64,000 bases of DNA from Erythroxylum novogranatense (lineage: Eukaryota; Streptophyta; Magnoliopsida; Malpighiales; Erythroxylaceae), in the NCBI GenBank assembly GCA_029891385.1, contig CM057228.1:60395783-60459782 (forward strand). The letters run 5' to 3'. Below are positions 48,401 through 58,529 of the stretch, piece by piece. Below the pieces are notes generated by a model that saw only the letters and a list, made by a program, of their open reading frames with translations, made no database searches and was not told the DNA's origin. How positions within the stretch are numbered: position 1 is the stretch's first letter; each line of letters begins with the position of its first letter. A program made the position numbers and the translations under genes.

Positions 48401-48835
48401 TTTCTTTTTTTTTTAAATATCCTTTCTTCCCATAATGACTACACATAATTTTGTATTATCCTTTCTTATTATGTTCTTAAAAAGATGTTAAAGCAGATGG
48501 TTCAATTAGAGGTTGTGATAGACCTAGTATCACTGTCCTAGATTCATCTCTCATTACAAGATTATAGCTTCTTCCAAGTTAGGGAAAGGCTTCATCAGTA
48601 AGACTTGTGAAGTCTAATGAGAATAAGAATCATTTAATCCATTCAAAAACTTAAAAACATCATCCTTTAATTGTTGATCCACATAATGCTGAAAACAATG
48701 TGGGTTGTAGCTTCCACATATGCAGTGAGGATAAGGTCTGAAGTACCTAAGTTTCTCAAGGTTTATGGTAAGTTTTATATAATATGCATCAACAAATTTA
48801 TTCCCTTGAATTAACATAGATAGATCATATTGCAA
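45443..48835 (-). pseudogene. Dead copia element I, reverse strand: gag to RT
   Basis: Domains read leftward in copia order. 48835-48614: UBN2-type gag end (LIQGNKFVDAYYIKL, FLNGLNDSYS). 48027-47734: protease with WVLDAGVSNYMC, where the active-site D(T/S)G has become DAG. 47607-47389: pre-integrase (EIWHYRLVFVSHDRLGVI, PLAKQNRLPFPS). 47047-46772: integrase C-terminal part (MRVFGSLS, RVRKCVFIGYPIG). Around 46330-46180: RT start (VIQRFKARFVAKG-like). 45837-45826: VYIDD-type RT catalytic site. 45643-45443: RT end (PSHELRQMEKDF). RNase H and the LTR on that side are missing at the border with H+. Many stops. Confidence 0.85.
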
Positions 48836-48839
48836 TATG

Positions 48840-50454
48840 CATATTTGTTTATCATCTGGTTAACCAAAGCATTTTTTGATAACTCCCATATTTTTAAAGG
48901 TGAACCTATGTGAATACATGTTGATACGAATCCATTAGGCCTTATAAATCAATGGAAGATGAACACTTTCATATTTATAAGAATCAAGTAGAGTTTAGAA
49001 TGGAACTTTTGCATTTTATTAATTCACATATACGTGGATTAATGTTAATCCAAATCATGAAAATTTTGACAGATTCGTGATCTTTTATCAGAACTTCCAT
49101 GGCGTTCACGTGTTGATATAAGATATCCTATATAGGAGTGGCAATCAACATTAAGCTATGTTTTCTGCCAACTGTTGCTCCAAACTTCTCCGTCATATCT
49201 AAATTTTTCGGCAACATTTCGTCTATTAACGTTCAGTCAAAGTGGTATAGTAATTGAGTAAGTGGAAGTGTCACGTTTGTGAGGCCAAATGTTATACCGG
49301 ACATATCCTCCTTCCTACTCCAAATAGTGTGAGCTCATAGTCCTGCATGAAATTTTAAAGATTTAATAAAATAAATGTTAATTAGTTAAAATATATTATA
49401 CGTGTGGCTGTCACATAGAGCATACAAAAAACTGATGTAACATGAAAGATCAATATCAAACTATTTTCGCAACAAATTAAAAGTTCGAATATTTTTAGTG
49501 TCTTCTTTTTATACTTCGGGTTAATATTGCAAAATTGAGATAAGTTAAATTTTTTGTGCCTATCCTTAAAAATGTTAAGATTATGAAACTTTAGGTTCCT
49601 TCCGAAATGAATTTCGTATAGGAAGATACTTTTTTGGTGAATTAAGTAGATTTTGTTTAAGAAATAACAAATATTATTAAACTGGAATGAATTCAATTAT
49701 TTTCTTCTTTAGGCAAACAATATACAAGTACAAAATTAAAACAAAGTCGCAAACAAGAATAAGATGCCAACACAATGATAAAAGAAAATGGAACCTGAAA
49801 ATTGGTTTTGAATTCTAATCTAGCCAAATTAAGAACATTTTTTACAATAAATCTTGACTTTTTAGATTACAAATTTTACAAGAGATGAAAAGCTTAACAT
49901 ATCCATAGTTAATACCTGAGACTTGCATTAGCACAACAACTTATTAAGTTTTTGTCAAATCCAGAATATATTTAATCATCTAAATGTTGGTTTCAGGTGA
50001 ACATTAATATAAAATGTGATCAGAGCCAAGTGTGTTCTAAAGATTCAAATTCATAATTAAAGCTTGTATGAAGCAACGCATCTCAGGGTGAGAAAAGCTG
50101 AAAGATTGTATAAAGAGATGCAGAATTTTAAGATAACTAAGACTTGCAGAATTTTATGATTACTAAGACTTCTATCTATAATAAACATAACATAGGATGT
50201 TTACGGGATCCTTTGCTCTTTATATACATGATTGAAAATTATATTTTCTATTCTAAAATATACCTTGGAGTATAAAAGTTTTGAAGTGCTAAATAAAAGT
50301 TTTGAACTACTAAATCTCTATTTAATTAAAAATTTATCAAAAATATATTAGAGTTGAATTTACTTATCACGGGGAATAAATTCTCATCCTTTTTGTTTCT
50401 TACAATTCAGAAGTTATTTTTTCTTTCTTTTAGTAATCTACAAACCTATTATTG
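48840..50454. other. AT-rich spacer without recognisable genes
   Basis: About 1.6 kb; may contain the lost 5' leader and LTR of copia I on its left side. I see no protein motif, terminal repeat or RNA gene. The - strand frame at 49382-49696 (104 codons) is low in complexity and has no family features. Confidence 0.4.
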
Positions 50455-50468
50455 TTTTTTTTTTTTTT
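50455..50468 (-). other. Poly(A) run downstream of the GRAS fragment
   Basis: Fourteen T on the + strand, which is A14 on the - strand, 184 bases after the GRAS stop codon. It suggests a copied mRNA tail; no clear AATAAA lies just before it. Confidence 0.6.
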
Positions 50469-50651
50469 GAGTTTTCTTTACTCAGGAAATTGAAACTTTT
50501 AATCTGTAAAATTGAATTACATGACTAGTACAACAACTGCCTCGGATTCTTTGGAGTTCTAAAACTTCCACTATGAGACTATGCAACATCCCCACCTATG
50601 TAATGCTAGTGTGTGATTATTGCTAAACCTATCTGTCCATCTTTCCCAGAA

Positions 50652-51375
50652 TCAACGCCAAGCTGAAGCAGAAATTAAATTCCTGTCCTTCCATCCCAAC
50701 AACATAGCTCCATCCTTCTCCACCAGTGTGTAATGCTCTGAGTAGCATCTCAGCAAGCTCCGTATCACAGAGTTGACATAGGAACTCAATGGGTATTGGC
50801 GAAATCCAGCCATTGTGAACCTGGACTTCCACTTCCCCAGGAGCTCGTGTCGCTCTACCCTCTCCTTCCCCTCACAAGCAATAATGTTCACGATGTCCCT
50901 AGCTAGGCACTGCTGTTCCACGCCAATTCGTTCTTTCTGGTCCCTCGGCAGCGTCACGTCGATGCACTCAAACATTGCCAGGTAGAACTCCATTGTTTCT
51001 ACAAATCTAGCTAGGAAAGGAGTTGTGTTTGTATTCGATTCTTGCTCCACCAAAGTAGTTAGCTTGGGATTAAGTGACTTCACCATTCGAAGCAGACCAT
51101 CCCTTGGATTGGTCATATCAACACTCTCATCAGGAGTGTGGTGGAGCTGCAAGGGGAAATTCACCACCAGAGCTTCGCCAGGCTTGATTTCAAGCATTTC
51201 CCGAGTCACTTCAGGAGCAAAACCTGGAAGCTCGTTGACCTCTACAGGAATATTAAATTTCCCAGATATTGCTGCCAATCGTCTCCCGACTCCATCACGA
51301 TGACCATACTTGTTAACAGGGTCGTCGATACTTGTAATACGAACATGCGGAGCCCCACCTGGTCTAGCCCGAGCG
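50652..51375 (-). pseudogene. GRAS family transcription factor fragment (PAT1/SCL-type C-terminal part)
   Basis: Reading leftward, recognisable homology starts at ARPGGAPHVRITSIDDPVNK (about 51373), just after where the VHIID motif should be. It continues with GRRLAAISGKFNIPVEV, NPRDGLLRMVKSLNPK and VTLVEQESNTNT-like (TLVEQESNTNT), the PFYRE-region LARFVETMEFYLAMFE, ARDIVNIIACEGKERVERHE, WKSRFTMAGFRQYPLS, and ends with LLGWKDRNLISASAWR and a TGA at 50652, the normal SAW end. The sequence pattern is that of the PAT1 branch. The N-terminal half of the GRAS domain (LHRI, VHIID) is absent, and I found no in-frame ATG from 51278 to about 51610. It is therefore a 5'-truncated copy, probably not functional, though the 240 codons are free of stops. 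Confidence 0.88.
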
Positions 51376-51421
51376 TAGATCCTCTGTCTAACAAATCCCT
51401 GGCCAACCCTGTCTAACCAAA

Positions 51422-51435
51422 AAACGGCGCCGTTT
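51422..51435. promoter_or_regulatory. Palindrome AAACGGCGCCGTTT
   Basis: A perfect 14-base palindrome just upstream of the GRAS fragment (on its strand). Similar AAACGxCGxCGTTT palindromes are common near plant gene starts, so it may be part of captured promoter or leader DNA. Function here unknown. Confidence 0.4.
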
Positions 51436-51569
51436 CGTAGAAAAATTGGACTGTTGCGTGTGAGATGGACAGGCGCCTGTGGGCGTTTTTCAAGCCATAT
51501 GTCTTGACCAGACCAGCCACGGAGATTTATTAACTGTTTCTTTGGTGTAGATATATTTCGATGTTTTTT

Positions 51570-51728
51570 TACTTTTACACTTTTATGTAATTGGAATTTT
51601 AATAAAAACTTGTTTATTAAAATTTACAAACATTATTAATTTTGTTATTATTATTAAGTGTATATATTTATTTATATACTTATTAAATTTTATTTTATTT
51701 TTCTAATCATTATTATTATTATTATTAT
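51570..51728. repeat. ATT/TTA-rich tract, left part
   Basis: Same kind of sequence as 61980 onward (TTATTATT, GTGTATATATTTATTTAT). Element F inserted into it; the ATTAT at 51724-51728 is the left target duplication. Confidence 0.8.
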
Positions 51729-52152
51729 TGGTTGGGTCGACAATATTGGGCCCAAGTCCAATATTACGGGTCGATCGATCAATCTCACAACCATGGCTTA
51801 ATCTGGGTCTAATCTATATATCCACAGCCCATTAGCATAGGAAAATCTCTCATGCACGTAAAATCTCCCATGCACGTACGTAAGAAACGTAAAGACCCAA
51901 AACCTAGCAGAAAAGCGTATATAAGGTATTATTCTCTCATAACCAAGTACAAGATCATAACCTAGTTGTTTTCTACGATGCGTATTAACCTCACCTCCAC
52001 CAAAGACTTACTTGGCGTCGGAGGGCAAATCGGATTTCACCCCGACGTGCCTTCCACTTTGTTTTGCGGGAGACTTTTTCACCAAGATCGCTTCAATGAC
52101 ATCGAGACATGGATCGAATGGTAATAACCGATTCGGCGAATCCCCAGAACCA
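51729..52152 (+). repeat. 5' LTR of element F
   Basis: 424 bp, TATA-like TATATAAG at 51918-51925. Contains CGATCGATCAATCTCACAAC and CACGTACGTA-type short palindromes. Matches 61566-61979, which differs mostly by one-base losses. Confidence 0.92.
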
Positions 52153-52172
52153 TTTGCGCCCACCGTGGGGCC
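52153..52172 (+). other. Primer-site region of element F
   Basis: TTTGCGCCCACCGTGGGGCC directly after the LTR end. TTGGCGCCCACCGTGGGGCC-like sequences at this place are usual in Tat-type elements; here one G is missing. I cannot name the tRNA with certainty. Confidence 0.6.
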
Positions 52173-52559
52173 GACGTCCAGGAACCACGCCCGAACCACT
52201 CAAATCGGCCATGCGGCAAGTAACGAATCTGGCGTGGCCATTACGGCTCTGGCGATCTGGCGCTTAGGTTTCTGTTGCTACCATTATCTGCCGCACGCAT
52301 GTCTCACGACGGAATCCTCACATCCGAATGATCGCAGTGACCTCGGACTTTTGAGCAAGAGGAGCAGAGCGCGGCTGCGGAGGATAATGTCGCGTTCGAC
52401 ACATACAAATCCCGGCCGATCGAGCAGACCCTCCTCCGTGCAGCACACCACTTTGACTCGAAGCGAGATAGAGGAGGCGCGGATTTGTTGATCCGACAAA
52501 TCTTGCGATCTCGGTGACAGCAAGAACTACCCGAGAGACGCCACAAGACGGCCAACCGC

Positions 52560-53500
52560 CCGACAAACTAAGCGTGATAAGCGATCGCCGCTTATTTGAA
52601 ACCCTAGAAAAACCGCGGATGATCGGTCTCACGCGGTATGAGTTACCGAACAGACCGTCGTCGGTCATGAATCTGACTCTCCTTTACTTCGGAGATCTTG
52701 GATAGTCTCCGGCGCCCGCACAAAAATACCAACACCGAGAAGTATAATGGGAAGACCGACCCTGGACTACATACGGCACTTCCGATCCATGATGAGCCTA
52801 CATTGCGTTAGGGACGCTATCAATGCAAGGCTTTCAGACATGCGACTTTCCAAGAGGGAGCTCGGCGATGGTTCAACGACTTACCCCAGTCAGTATAACA
52901 TGCTTGAAGATTTCGGATCGCTCTTCCGAACCAATTCGCCACGATGGCGGCCATCGAAGAAGACTTTGAGGTGATGCAACTCACCCAAGGAAGGAATGAG
53001 AGTTTACGGAGTTCATCACTCGGTTTAATAATGAAGCGGTCGAGTGCAGACCTCACTGCTTTCGTCTATCTTGGCCGCCCTCATGAAGCAATCTGAGAGC
53101 GAGGAGTTCAAAAAGTCGCTAGCCCTCGATCAGCCCCGATCTATTCAGGAGATCAGATGCCGAGCAGATAAGTACATTCAGCTCGAGGAGGTGTTAAAAA
53201 ACACAAAACGCCGAGCAGACGATCGCGGGCCGAGTGGTAGGTCGGATGAGCCTCACAAAAGACAGAGAGACCAGTCGACCTGGAGAAAGCCGAGCGGCAG
53301 GCATTGGAATCAACAAGACTTTACCCCGCTTAACAAACGATACGCGGAAGTCTTGACGGCTATGATAGCGGAGGGGGAAACTATCCGAGAGCCTGAAAAA
53401 ATGAAAACCCCCTACAGGGACAGAAACACTAGTGTGTATTGCCGTTTCCACAAAGAAGTCGGACATGACACGGAAGATTGCGGCAATTGAAGAAAGAGAT
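52560..53500 (+). pseudogene. gag of element F, frameshifted
   Basis: The frame 52747-52974 starts with YIRHFRSMMSLHC, the conserved Tat/Athila capsid stretch, followed out of frame by FEDFGSLF-like text. The frame 53044-53490 covers the C-terminal half of Gag: EFKKSLALDQPRSIQEI, RADKYIQLEE, and YCRFHKEVGHDTEDC, the C-x-x-H-x5-H-x4-C type knuckle of this group. The two parts are separated by at least one frameshift. The region 52172-52560 is GC-rich and without a sure domain. In a live element Gag would build the particle. Confidence 0.8.
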
Positions 53501-53929
53501 TGAATTGCTCATCTGAAGGAAGATTAGGCGATTTGTGAAACAAGGGCAAAATGCAAGCGAGGGACAATCAACAGAGAACAGTCGGCCAAATAATGGCGAC
53601 CACCACGGAGGCGAAATGACAGGAATAGCGGGGAGGCAGAACACTAATGCCGATAACCAACAAGAAGGAAGAGGCGGTCAAGGAAAGAAGCGGCGAAATA
53701 CCGAACAACAGGATGGCCGACCAGTGGGGTCATAAACACAATATTCGGTGGAAATGCGGCGGGGATCCACCACTAAAGACGGAAAAGATACGCCAAACAA
53801 TTCGCGAAGACGTGCCCATCAAGAAGCCGAAAGAGAACGCGGAATGATTTCTTTCGACGAGTCGAGACTAAATGGAGTAAATTGCCGCGATGATGGCGCC
53901 CTCGTCGTAAACCTTAATATGGACGGATT

Positions 53930-54300
53930 CACGAGGTGAAGCGGGTGATGATAGACACGGGCAGCTCGATTCGACCTGCTATATTACGAGGCTTTCAAGC
54001 GGATGAAGGTGCCCAAGGCGCTACTACCTACGGACGGCCCCATCAAGGAGTGACCGGGCGTCGGCTTACCGTTCGCTCGGGTAAATTTGAAAGTGAAGTT
54101 CGGGCAGAAGCCATGTCAAGTAGAAAGGAACGTTGAGTTCTTAGTCGTTAAATTCCATGGGGCGTACAACGCGATAATCGGCCGGGCTACACAAAATGCC
54201 CTTAGATCGGTCGTCTCCACTTACTACCAGGTCATGAAATTTTCGACACCTCACGGAATCGGAGTTGTCGAGGGGCAAAGAAAATTGCTAGAGAATGCTA
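53930..54300 (+). pseudogene. Protease of element F
   Basis: VKRVMIDTGSS with the active-site DTG at 53954-53962, in the frame 53936-54136, then TGRRLTVRSG. A following frame (54087-54305) shows FLVVKFHGAYNAIIGR, the second conserved part (YN-I-GR). One frameshift separates them. It would process the polyprotein. Confidence 0.82.
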
Positions 54301-54416
54301 TTTAGCGGAGGCGAAGACATTAGATGATGCGGTAGTACTTACGAGCTCTCTTGATGTGAGCCGAGCGAAAAGGTGGAAAGGATAAATCCGGTGGAAGAAA
54401 CCGCAAAGAGTCGTCT

Positions 54417-55135
54417 GTGGATGAAGCCGACCTCTCTAAATTTACAAACCTAGGCTCCGGGCTGCAGGGAGACCTGGTTAAAGAAATCACGGACTGTCTG
54501 GCGGAGAATAAATCAGTCTTCGCCTGGGTACCAAGCGACATGCCCGGAATCTCTCGATCGGTCACATCTCACTCCCTCGGCATTCGGCATGACTATAAGC
54601 CGATCAGACAAAAGAAGCGATGCCACAAAGAAAGAACGGCGGGGGTGATCAAGAAGGAAGTAAGCGAAGCGCTAGAGGTTGGATTCATCAGAAGTCAAAT
54701 ACCGGAGTGGCTCGCCAACGTGGTGTTGGTAAAAAGAAGAACGGAAATGGAGAATGTGTATAGACTTCACCGACGAACAAAGCGTGTCAAAGGATAGCTT
54801 CCTCACGCCTAAGATCGATCGGTTGGTGGACTCCACTTGAGGCACGTAGTTGCTCGACTTCTGGATGCCTTCTCGGTATCATCGAGATCAAATGAGCACG
54901 GAAGGCGAAGAAAAGACCGCCTTCATAAGCCGACCAAGGCACTTTTGCTACCAAGTAATGCCTTTCGATTACGAAAAATACCAAGGCGACTATCAGCGGC
55001 TCGTCACGAAGTCTTTAAACAACGATGGGCGGACGGTGGAAGCTTATGTGGATGATATGGTGGTAAAGAGTAAGGCGGCCGCGGAGCATGTGCGAGATCT
55101 CAAAGAAGTCTTCGGACTTTAAATAAGTTCGAGAT
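54417..55135 (+). pseudogene. Reverse transcriptase of element F
   Basis: The frame 54417-54797 has NKSVFAWVPSDMPGISRSV, KPIRQKKR and ALEVGFIRSQIPEWLANVVL, the usual beginning of Tat RT. After damage at 54770-54850 the frame 54850-55122 has EKTAFISRPRHFCYQVMPF and YVDDMVVKS, with the catalytic YVDD at 55045-55056. The middle (the PLPRID and DASSGYHQ-like motifs) is scrambled by several indels. Confidence 0.88.
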
Positions 55136-55378
55136 GAAGCTAAATCAGGAAAATCGTCTTGGGGTAGCATCAGGAAAATTCTGGGGTTTATGATCACTCA
55201 ATGGGGATCGAAGCCAATCCCGAGAAGATTGAAGCCATCATACGATGTCCTCGCCACAATGCTTGAAAGGCGTGCAGATTCGACCGGTCGGGTAGTTTAT
55301 TGGCGGATTTATTTCTAGATTGGGAGACAAGTGCCTCCCATTTTCAAGGTCTGAGGAAAGCAAATGTAACCCGGTTCA

Positions 55379-55780
55379 ATGGCGGATGAGTGTGAAAAAG
55401 CTTTCCAACACTTGAAACAATATTTGTCTAGACCGCCCGTTCTGCAAAGCGGTGAGGAGAAACCCGATTCTATATTTGGTACATCACGGAAGGGTCGATC
55501 GGTAGCGGTACTTATTCGATCCGAAGGAGACGAGCAACACCGTCTACTACGTCGGCAAAGTGTTGGCCGGGCGAGAAGCGATCACGCCCATAGAAAAGCT
55601 AACTCTCTTTGATAATGGCGCCGAAAAGTCGAGACCTTACTTCCAAAGTCATACCGTTGAGGTATGGACCGATCAACCCTCGGCGGTGCCTCCAAAAGCC
55701 CGAAACCTCGGGTGGTGATAAAGTGGGCGGTAGAACTAGGAGAGTTCGATATTCAATACAAGCCCTTACGACCATCAAAG
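55379..55780 (+). pseudogene. RNase H 1 of element F
   Basis: CEKAFQHLKQYLSRPPVL at 55389 opens the domain. The end is in other frames: IKWAVELGEFDIQYKP near 55720 and TIKAQVLA near 55770. Same layout as Ty3 RNase H of the Tat group. Frameshifts prevent a continuous product. Confidence 0.8.
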
Positions 55781-55839
55781 CACAAGTGTTGGCGATTTCA
55801 TTGCGAGATGAGCCAGCCGAGCTCGAAGACGACGGTTCC

Positions 55840-56180
55840 CTTTGGAATTTGTTCGTCGACGGGTCATCAATCCGAGGGATGCGGAGCGGGAGTAGTGCTA
55901 ATTAGCCCGCATCACGGATGAGAAAGTGGAGTCGCCCTTGGCTGGAATTCAAGGCCTCAATAATGAAGCGATCACGAGGCTTTGATAGCAGGCCTCCAAC
56001 TAGCCGGGAGATGGAAATACGGCATTTGAAGATATATAGTGATAGCCAAGTGGTGGTCGGCCAAGTCACCGGGAGTATGAGGCCGAGGAAATAACATGAT
56101 CAAGTATCTCATTTGGTAAAGCAAGAATTGAGCAACGGACAATATTCGATCAGCGAGTAGAAGCGAGCTCGAGAATGCTA
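55840..56180 (+). pseudogene. Second, additional RNase H of element F
   Basis: LWNLFVDGSSIR at about 55838-55873, followed one frame over by GCGAGVVLISPHHG, is the start of a second RNase H-like domain (VDGSS...GAG). Near 56035 YSDSQVVVGQ-like text appears. A second RNase H after the first is a diagnostic feature of the Tat clade. Broken by indels. Confidence 0.75.
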
Positions 56181-56459
56181 GGCGGACGCGCTCTCAAAAT
56201 AGCTTCGATCGTGATGCGTAAACAATATTCGTCGAACGACTAGCCGTCCTAGCATCGTAAAGCCGATGAAGTTCTTAACATAAATCTTGATCGACCGGGC
56301 TGGACGGAACCGATCATGCAATACCTTTTAGAAGGAAAGCAACCGGAAGACCCATCGAGTCGGGAAGTTAAGGAGGAAGGCGGTAGAATATCGGTCGTCA
56401 ATGATGTTCTGTATAAGCGGTCCCACGTGTTGGCGCTACTTGATGCTGAATGAGGAAGA

Positions 56460-57475
56460 AGCCGAAGGCAATGGCGAAGTCCATGAAGGATGTCGGAAAT
56501 CACATAGAGGCGGAGGTTAGCTCACGGTTGATCGGCGAAGTACTCTTGCCAACGATGAGAAGAGATTGTCGAGAAAAAGGTCGACCGGTCTGAAGCTGCC
56601 AGAGAAACAAATGACTGTCTCACCAACCGGCGAGCGAATGAAGATCGTAAGTCATCCTATCCCTTTTCGCTCGATGGGGAATGGATATCTGGGGCCTTTC
56701 CCCTCGGTCCGGACAAAAGAAATTCTTGATAGTGGCGGTGGAATATTTCACCAAGTGGGTAGAAGCGGAATCTGTCATTACAATAGCAGGGAAAATGGAA
56801 AACTTCATAAAGAAGAACATCTTGTGCCGTTTTGGAATGCCTATGGTGTTGATCACGAGATAATGGCGGCGGTTCGACAATGACAAATTTAGAGATTTCT
56901 GCAATCGGCTAAAGATCGAGCTACGGTTAACCGATCGCCCATCCCCAATGTGGTCTCATGAAAACACCAACAAAAGATAATGAGCGCCCTCGAAGCGCTG
57001 AGCGGAGAAAGACTTGGGTAGAGAAGTAGATGAAGTATTGTGGGCGTATAGAACCACGAGCGAAGAGCCACACAGTAAACGCCATTCGGATGACCTTGAA
57101 TGAAGCTTTGGTCGGTTGGCGGCATTGCCTAATCGAGAGGTGTCGGTTACGAGGAAGAGCAAAATAGCGAGGCCATGAAGCGAGCCTCGTTTTCCTTAGC
57201 GAGACGAGAGAAAGGGCGGCCGCTTCGCTCGGAAGCCATCGCAAAAGGCGACTAAGTTACTACGAAGAAGGGTCAAGCCGAAAGCGGTGTAAAGGTCGGA
57301 GGATCGCCCCTCTAAAAGCCGAGGCGGTGGAAAGCATCTGAAGCTCGGACGGGCGTGGGAAGGACCTATCGGTGATTAAGCAAGCGGGCATGGTTCTTAC
57401 ATCCTTAGCGATGAGAAAGGGAAAATTCTACCAAGGCCGTGGAATTCACGAACTTGAAAGCTTTCTACCAATAGA
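56460..57475 (+). pseudogene. Integrase of element F
   Basis: WGMDIWGLSP-like text near 56670-56690 carries the first catalytic Asp. The frame 56681-56863 continues GQKKFLIVAVEYFTKWVEAE and FIKKNILCRFGMPMVLITR. Near 56865-56930 a frame reads NGGRFDNDKFRDFC and TDRPSP, including the second Asp region, where the usual DNG has changed. The catalytic Glu region (NGQVE) is not recognisable. The C-terminal end shows GKILPRPWN near 57420-57445. AATAAA at 57585-57590 may serve as polyadenylation signal. Confidence 0.8.
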
Positions 57476-57671
57476 TAAGTATTCATGCTAGTTAATCTTT
57501 CTTTGTTATCATTTTGTATACATGTGGGTACCTTTTTCTGTCCTTGCCGAGCGAGGTTTTTAACCACCCACCCTCGTTATCATCAATAAAGGGTTTTGAT
57601 TTCTTGGCAATAACAAAGTTACATTACATTTGGCAAAGAGTAGAAAATCAATTAACCACCGCTTCGGCAAA

Positions 57672-58455
57672 TCTCCATAGATCGACATTGTCGATCGGTC
57701 GTCGCCAGACGAGATCACAGGGCGCCATCACTATGGCTCGGTATCTCCTTAGATCGCCCGTCGATCGGTCGCCAGACGAGATCACAGGGCGCCATCACTA
57801 TGGCTCGGTATCTCCTTAGATCGACCTCGATCGATCGGTCGCCGAGGACGAGATCCTGGGGCGCCATCACTATGGCTCGGTATCTCCTTAGATCGACCTC
57901 GATCGATCGGTCGCGAGACGAGATCCACAGGGCGCCATCACTATGGCTCGGTATCTCCTTAGATCGACCTCGATCGATCGGTCGCCAGACGAGATCACAG
58001 GGCGCCATCACTATGGCTCGGTATCTCCTTAGATCGACCTCGATCGATCGATCGCCGAGACGAGATCACAGGGCGCCATCACTATGGCTCGGTATCTCCT
58101 TAGATCGACCTCGATCGATCGGTCGCCAGACGAGATCCAGGGCGCCATCACTATGGCTCGGTATCTCCTTAGATCGACCTCGGTTGATCGGTCGCCAGAC
58201 GAGATCACAGGATGCCATCACTATGGCTCGGTATCTCCTTAGATCGACCTCGATCGATCGGTCACCGAGGCGAGATCACAGGGGCGCCATCACTATGGCT
58301 CGGTAACTCCATAGGTCGACCTCGATCGGCCGGTCGTCGAGGACGATCCACAGGGCGCCATCACTTTGGCTCGGTATATCCATAGATCGACCTCATTCGA
58401 CAGTCGCCAGACAAGATCCACAGGACCTCGCTTCGGCGATCTCCATAGATCGACT
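57672..58455 (+). repeat. Tandem array, about ten units of 70 bp, in the 3' region of element F
   Basis: Each unit contains AGATCGACCTCGATCGATCG, GTCGCCAGACGAGATCACAG and GGCGCCATCACTATGGCTCG with TATCTCCTT. Copies of CTATGGCTCGGTATCTCCTT recur near 57731, 57798, 57870, 57941, 58011, 58081, 58151 and 58221, and changed ones near 58294 and 58363. Inner units are nearly identical, edge units diverged. The long frames 57715-58011 (-) and 57800-58306 (+) are just translations of the repeat. Tandem arrays after pol are known in Tat elements such as pea Ogre. Confidence 0.93.
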
Positions 58456-58529
58456 ACTTGTCGGTCGGTGCGTAACGAGACTTACGGAACCATCAATCGC
58501 CTCACTTATCGCGGCTGATCGCCAAGACA

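Noticed and set aside
51025..51416. + strand frames of 92 codons at the GRAS fragment
   Set aside because: They are antisense shadows of the GRAS frame, which has clear family motifs on the - strand.
52012..52668. Overlapping frames on both strands near the 5' end of element F
   Set aside because: GC-rich leader and damaged start of gag; no domain before about 52750, and frames conflict with each other.
57715..58306. Long frames on both strands over the 70-bp array
   Set aside because: The unit length with few stops makes repeat-encoded frames on both strands; the protein is only the repeat.
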